Shown here: piece after piece, positions 58,843 to 64,000 of the stretch
Layout: each line of letters begins with the position of its first letter
Position numbering within the stretch: the first letter of the stretch is position 1
Assembly (NCBI GenBank): GCA_037903355.1
Contig: JBAJFE010000008.1
Location: forward strand, 62,001-126,000
Direction: 5' to 3'
Length of the DNA: 64,000 nucleotides
Origin: Trichuris trichiura
Taxonomy: Eukaryota > Nematoda > Enoplea > Trichinellida > Trichuridae
The notes under the pieces: model-generated
Seen by the model: only the letters and a program-made list of their open reading frames with translations
The model's database searches: none
Told to the model about the DNA's origin: nothing
Made by a program: the position numbers and the translations under genes

Positions 58843-60459
58843 ATGTTCAACTTTGTCCGCACCATTTCCAATGGAATGGAGCGCATTCTGCGACTGACCG
58901 ACGACGACAAGCTGCTATTGCTTATTCGCTTGAATGAATCTACTATCAAGTTTCGGCAGGTTCATGTCACCGCCGCAACACAACGATTATTTTGTCCTAT
59001 TCATTGCTAAGCAAAGCTGTAAACGAAAACCGCCGGCCGGCTTGTTGCCTAATAGGACGTTTTGTTCCGCCCTGCCGAATAATGTTGCCACTTTTGCCAT
59101 GTTTCTTTTCCCCTATTTAAACTTACCATAATTTACGCGTCATCAACCTTTCAAAGCGACATTAGAGAACAGTATTGGCGACGATATTGCTTGTTGCCTC
59201 AGGAAAGAATTTATTTCGTAGTCAAAAAATGGTGCGTACGTACAAAGTTGCCGCTCTCATTTAACTTAATCGACTACCGGATTTTTCACTTCCTTCGCCA
59301 TATACCCCCTATCTATGACGTCACTTTAGTTTCTATTTCATGCCGAAAAAGGGAAAACATCCTGCCGGATTATTCGCAGCCTAATAACTTGCTATGAATC
59401 GACATAATTCCCCTTTAAAGGTCTAGGCTTGGAGTTGCGCGCCCGTCCGAGAATTTTGTCGGCTTAAAAATATTTTCTTTTCTCGTCGCTTTGGAATCTA
59501 GAAAAACTTTGTCTTAGCAACAAGAAGTCGCAGATGCATCGTTCCAACCAGCTGAGTCTGCTGTATAGCGAATGTTCTTCAACATTTCCATTCCTCATTT
59601 GTATTTAAATAGTAATTCGAACTTTCGCGAACTCCAACGAGGGAAAAGTTGCAAAAGTTCAGCTGGGGCAGATATCCCGCCACCTGGAAACAAGCGTATG
59701 CTAATGAGCATCCGGCGACTCATCGCTGACCATTCGTTGGGAAATAAACGCCGACGACAAAACCTATGCGCACCGCGGAATACTATCGAATATTTCCTTA
59801 TGTCAAAGTTAGAATTAAAAGGCATATACTTAGCATCCATCCTCTGTATAACTTTTATGCATTAATGGTGTTCCGGTTGGACACTTCGTAAGCCTCAGCA
59901 TTGGCAAAAGCCTTTCAAAGGCTTTGGCTTGAACTGGACCGCTTCCACGCCCTATTGATAAGCAGGTTTATTATTCGAATTGACTTATATGGTAATAATG
60001 AGACACCTTTCGTCTAATACATTGCAGTAATGGCAAGAAGGTGCCATTGCTCATCGATGGAATCAATTCCCAACCAGAGAACAGCAAGTAAACACCTTAA
60101 ATGCCCTCGTATTATTTTTCATTTTAAAAATTATTTAAATGACTTTCTTAGGTTCCAATAATCGGCTAAGCAGTAGTCATCGTATAGACAGAGGGCACTT
60201 TGCGGACATTCTTTTAAGTCCGCTTTTTAGCAATCCAACCTGCAGGTTTTGCTTGTTCAAGCACCGGTTTATCTATGCAGTTTGCGAGTGAAAATGTCAG
60301 CTTGTCAAAAGTCGTTCTTTCCAGTTGGCCGACAGGCTTTTCAGTATGGTATTCTACGGAAATGGCGGCTCGCCTGCCCGCGCGAGTACCCGCAGCGTTT
60401 CGCCGCGTTGTTGGAACAAGAATTTCCTCGAAAGCCCCAACTTTTTTCCCTCCTTTTGA
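58843..60459 (+). CDS. Tentative six-exon orphan gene
   Basis: Exons 58843-58959, 59534-59573, 59663-59695, 60028-60087, 60152-60245, 60345-60459. Every junction is GT-AG and all phases fit, giving 152 aa. Exon 1 looks strongly coding (MFNFVRTISNGMERILRLTD, then a Leu-rich helix DKLLLLIRLNESTIKFRQ). Exon 2 continues MHRSNQLSLLYSE. Later exons are Ser/Arg/Pro-rich (SGADIPPPGNK, SSNNRLSSSHRIDRGHFADI) and end SPNFFPSF. I recognise no family. Exons 3 and 4 are very short and could be misassigned. An alternative 3' frame runs 60275-60667. No function assigned. Confidence 0.4.
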
Positions 60460-63400
60460 CATAAGCCAACAAAAAGCTTTGATATCGTCCATTATCAAAA
60501 GAATGCGCAAAAAGTTTACGCGAAATTCCATTCCGATTGCAAAGAAATCGCAGCGCGGGCTGTTCCAAATGGTGAATGCAAAACTGGCAGCCTTAAAAAG
60601 TGGTTCCCTTTCTTGCAAGGTGCTCTCCTCTGGCAGCGACAACGCCGACTCGACGGCATACGTCTAATTTCTTGAAATCTCAAATTCCGCATGCTAAGTA
60701 GACGTATACTTAAGTTCAGACTTTCCAACCGCCCCCATCGTGCACTCCACGACGACTTGTTGCATTTTTATAGTTAAATATGGGCTTCAATGGACAAAGC
60801 GACGCTGTTTCCATTACAACAAATGATATATCATAAAAGTGAGCTGTAAACTTTTTCGAAAAGTTACTTTCTACTTTATTTAACGCAATAAACCTATCCC
60901 CAACCTATTGGCTATGCTCTACGGGTGCCTTAATGATGACTCATCAAGTAGGAGAAAAAGTTAGCAACAAATTCCATTTAAGAGATAAGAAAACATTATA
61001 AGCATATTTTGTTGAATACGTTGACGACAGCTTGCCTTAGTGTTGCTACGAAATAATATGACGCAGTGGCTAGCAGCAGCTGCCTACTCTTTGCACTGCG
61101 CAGGCGATGTGCCAGTCTGGTGAATCAGCTGACCTAGAGCAAATTTAAATATGATTTGCTTGACTGATCATTTTACACTATGACGCTACTTAAAGGCTAA
61201 CTGAGATCTCCGCAGCCGAACTTACTACTCGAAACGTCTTATTGGAGCCATTCCAAAACAGGTAAAATTATCTTGCTTTATGTTAATTATGTATATATGC
61301 CTTGTGGGATATTTGATATTATAAGAGAGCGGTAGTCAGCCTACTGATGCGATCGGCGTTTCGCGGTTTTGAGCGCCGAGCGTGTCGTTAAGCAAACATA
61401 GCAAAATAGATGCGGTAAAACTGAAATACAATCTTTTAAAAGAATGTTGCAATAACGGTGATCAATTCGCGCGCAGTAGGCGACTTTGTACGATCAAATG
61501 TATTCGTAAAGACTTTTCAAAGGTCAAGGCAGGAAAATGATGACGCAAAGGAGTGACAGACGACCCGGCGTCACTTTATTGACGGCCGACAAACGATATT
61601 CCATCTCGTTGCCGACTTGGAGTGACCTTTTCGCGTACAAGACGAAATACGGTTTTTTTTGTACACGCCCTGCTACGGCGAAGCGCACCAACTTGTAACT
61701 GCTCGAATCATAAAAATGGGGACAGTAAAGTGTTAAAAAACTTATTTAATTTATTAGTCCGTACTCCTTGTTCATTTTTTGTCCTCCAATACTAACATAC
61801 TTTTACTACTAGTCGCTTTGGGAGTCCTTCGTCTTTTTCTGCAGGGAAAATATCCACACGCATAGATACATACACACACACACACACACATATATATATG
61901 TATATATATATATATATATATAAAGAAAAGAAACTAAGAATTCCTTAAAACTAAGAGTCTCTTTTTAAAAAAATAAACTGACTACAACTTGCAGGCTGAA
62001 ACCGCCAGTCGTATCCGCAAAGTTTTGTTCAAGCTATCAACAGGCGTTCACTGGCATTTGTATCCCTTAAAAGTAGCTATCCTGACGTTTTTTCCCTTGT
62101 AAGGTGTTTGGCGGCAAAAGCTCGCTTTGAGACTATAGCGTAATTGTTGGCTATGGCCTTCCTTCAAGGGCAAAATACGACCATGAATATTTTTGCATAA
62201 AGGCTAAACTTTTTAAAAAATTTGACTACGATGACGAATCCCCATTCCATATTGATAATATCAAAAAATGAATAAGAATAAATTAACAGTACGCGCGCCG
62301 CCTTCGAAGCGTACTACTAATCGTGTACAGCAAAGTTCATTTGCATAGCTACTCTGTTCGCGTTGACGCGTTGGGCTTAGGCGTTGTTGAGTCGCTCTAG
62401 TTTTTTGAATTTTCTCAGTTGGCGACGTTTTTCTTTGCACGTCGACCACATTTCGCAACATTGAACTTACGAACACCGCTTTCTTGAAACTGCTCAACTG
62501 GTTGGGTTGTTTCCCGCTTCTTAGCTTAGTACGCCATCGGCAATAATGCTATAAGTGGTCAGCTGCGATGGAATATACATCTTCCGAAAAGAGCACATTA
62601 AAAGTAAGAGATAAGGGCGCTGGTAGCTAATAATGATTCCAAGACGACGAAATAGCTTGAAAATGCCCTCTGCTTACTCGAGACCAAAACAGCGACCCGT
62701 AATAAAAAATAATTCAGCAAACCTATAGTGACCGCGTAGATATAGGCGAATTTCTTATCTTTCATTTGCTTTGTACGTCTTTAGCCTTATCAGCAATTCA
62801 AAAATACTAAACGCGACAATAAAGTCGGGAGAAAGCAACGAGGAAGGCTAAGAACCAGCCGGGTGATCTAGACACGCAGACGGCTTATTCATGGCTGAGG
62901 AGAGATTGATATGGGCTTTCCAGCTAGAAACTAGTTTTTTCGTCTTTCGTAAGGACCTCCTTGCTTAAGGCGCCACCTTTTCTTGTTCATCATTGCTGGC
63001 CAGTGAGGCAGCTTCCGCGTTTTGAAACTATTTCATAGAATCAACTACTACTACTACTCTCGATGACGATAAGACTTCACTTTCTCTCTCTTGCGCGCGC
63101 GCGCGCGTCTTCGTGTCTCTTTGTTGGAAGCTCCTTGGAGGGTTGTGCTAGCGATGAGCCCGCGCGCGGATGGCTCGTTTTCTTCCGCTTATTCATTGCT
63201 GCAATAGGGGCTATGACGTTCAAAGAGAGCAGGAATAGTTCCGGAAAAATTTCGCAACACATCCATCATAGCTGCGCAACGAAAGAATGGTCAATGGCAA
63301 AAAGCCTCCGCGCGTCTGTCTCGCTTCCCATTGCCGTAGGGTCAACAGGACTCGCCGCTGTTCTACCAAGGTGAGCGCGCGCCTGACAAAAATAGGCGTA

Positions 63401-63636
63401 TACTCAACTTGCTGTGCTGTGCAGGTTACCATCACGCGGTTGAATGCGAAGGTAGAATGCCTAAATCTAAACGAGTGAATTAACAATTTTTTGAAACGTA
63501 GGCTTTTGGAATTTGTCGCTGCGAATAAATAAAAACGCAAAGGTATCATTCCAATCACGCTTCAACGAGCAGCAGGTGTACAGACACGGCTGCACGCTTA
63601 AAGCTTACTATTGTTTTTCCAAGGAGATTACGAGCT
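60460..63636. other. Intergenic, no supported gene
   Basis: Contains a (CA)n(TA)n microsatellite at about 61874-61921 and a CG-alternating tract at about 63094-63107. Open frames at 63063-63374 (+) and 63220-63558 (-) lack support. Nothing else is recognisable. Confidence 0.5.
61874..61921. repeat. (CA)n(TA)n microsatellite
   Basis: ACACACACACACACAC is followed directly by TATATATA tracts interrupted by a G. Simple sequence. Confidence 0.9.
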
Positions 63637-63950
63637 TCAAGTAGCCTTGGCTGCTGTGGTGGTGAAAAAGCGGGAACCAAGTAAGCTTTCCGTCAGCTTC
63701 TAGCAATGGTCGTAAATCACCTGGCGCCCAGATGGATCCTCGGTGGTATTTGCGCCCGCTAGCTTGATTAGGTTTGCGCGCAGCAAACCTGCAGAGAAGC
63801 AACGAACGCGCGCGGCATTCCAAGCGCAGCTAAATCCACCAAATTCCACGGCCGTCGGCATCCTTGCAGCAGCAGAGCTTGTTTGCCGCCAACCAAGCAA
63901 ACCGAGACGACTTTTAGTATTGGTACTTTCTAACTCGCGCGCGCGCCAGC
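63637..63950 (-). CDS. Possible 3' end of a gene cut by the window edge
   Basis: Candidate last two exons on the minus strand. The first, ending 63789 at a GT donor, reads VSVCLVGGKQALLLQGC ... NLVDLAALGMPRAFVASLQ. After an 89 bp intron, 63699-63637 reads KLTESLLGSRFFTTTAAKAT and stops, phase 0 at the junction. The 5' limit is unclear because an in-frame stop lies near 63945 and no strong acceptor is visible. A competing frame in the same place ends YLKLVISLEKQ at 63608. No family recognised. Confidence 0.25.
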
Positions 63951-64000
63951 ATAGCTTGACGACTTGCCGGCAAATACTTCAAAATCGCTATAAGGTGTTG

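Noticed and set aside
1..64000. CRISPR arrays, bacterial operons, ribosome binding sites
   Set aside because: The DNA is eukaryotic, with introns in all major genes. No direct-repeat/spacer array was seen.

Overview
The window looks like nuclear DNA of an invertebrate animal, most probably a nematode. Genes are split into many exons by mostly 40-110 bp GT-AG introns. The gene set is metazoan: nicotinic receptor, rabankyrin-5, APC, tropomodulin. Short (TTAGGC)n-type runs, the nematode telomere unit, occur. A clade I (Trichuris/Trichinella-like) species is my guess only; nothing here proves it. The exon structures below come from reading splice signals, frame phase and remembered family alignments. 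No search was run.

Layout, left to right. 1-6.2 kb: no gene I can support. 6.2-11.4 kb (+): nine-exon nicotinic acetylcholine receptor alpha subunit whose largest intron holds a higher-order tandem repeat. 11.45-12.36 kb (-): four-exon, four-TM MARVEL-like protein, convergent with the receptor gene, with only 20 bp between stop codons. 13.2-24.2 kb (-): 23-exon ANKFY1/rabankyrin-5 gene (BTB, ankyrin repeats, FYVE). One of its introns holds palindromic elements. Another holds a 3.4 kb Tigger/pogo transposon that itself carries a hAT element with a perfect 8 bp target duplication. 25.1-34.9 kb: a diverged tandem duplication of about 4.3 kb. Each copy carries a small gene for a one-TM protein with an Arg-rich tail, and each has received its own deleted Tigger element at a different site. 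36.5-38.3 kb (-): a two-exon DNA-binding protein with a Brinker-type helix-turn-helix and two CENP-B-type domains. 43.0-50.0 kb (+): APC homologue (Arm repeats, beta-catenin-binding repeats, SAMP-like motifs, C-terminal PDZ ligand) with a deleted Penelope-like element in its last intron. 50.4-54.1 kb (-): nine-exon tropomodulin with two palindromic elements in one intron. 58.8-60.5 kb (+): a tentative six-exon orphan gene. The far right edge may hold the end of another minus-strand gene.

The genes are unrelated housekeeping, neuronal and cytoskeletal loci, not a pathway cluster. The most unusual content is (1) short palindromic elements and a Penelope element that share a uniformly sized hammerhead-ribozyme-like core (CTGANGA, 28-29 nt, GAAA), and (2) the duplicated pair of small membrane/Arg-rich protein genes, which match no family I know.
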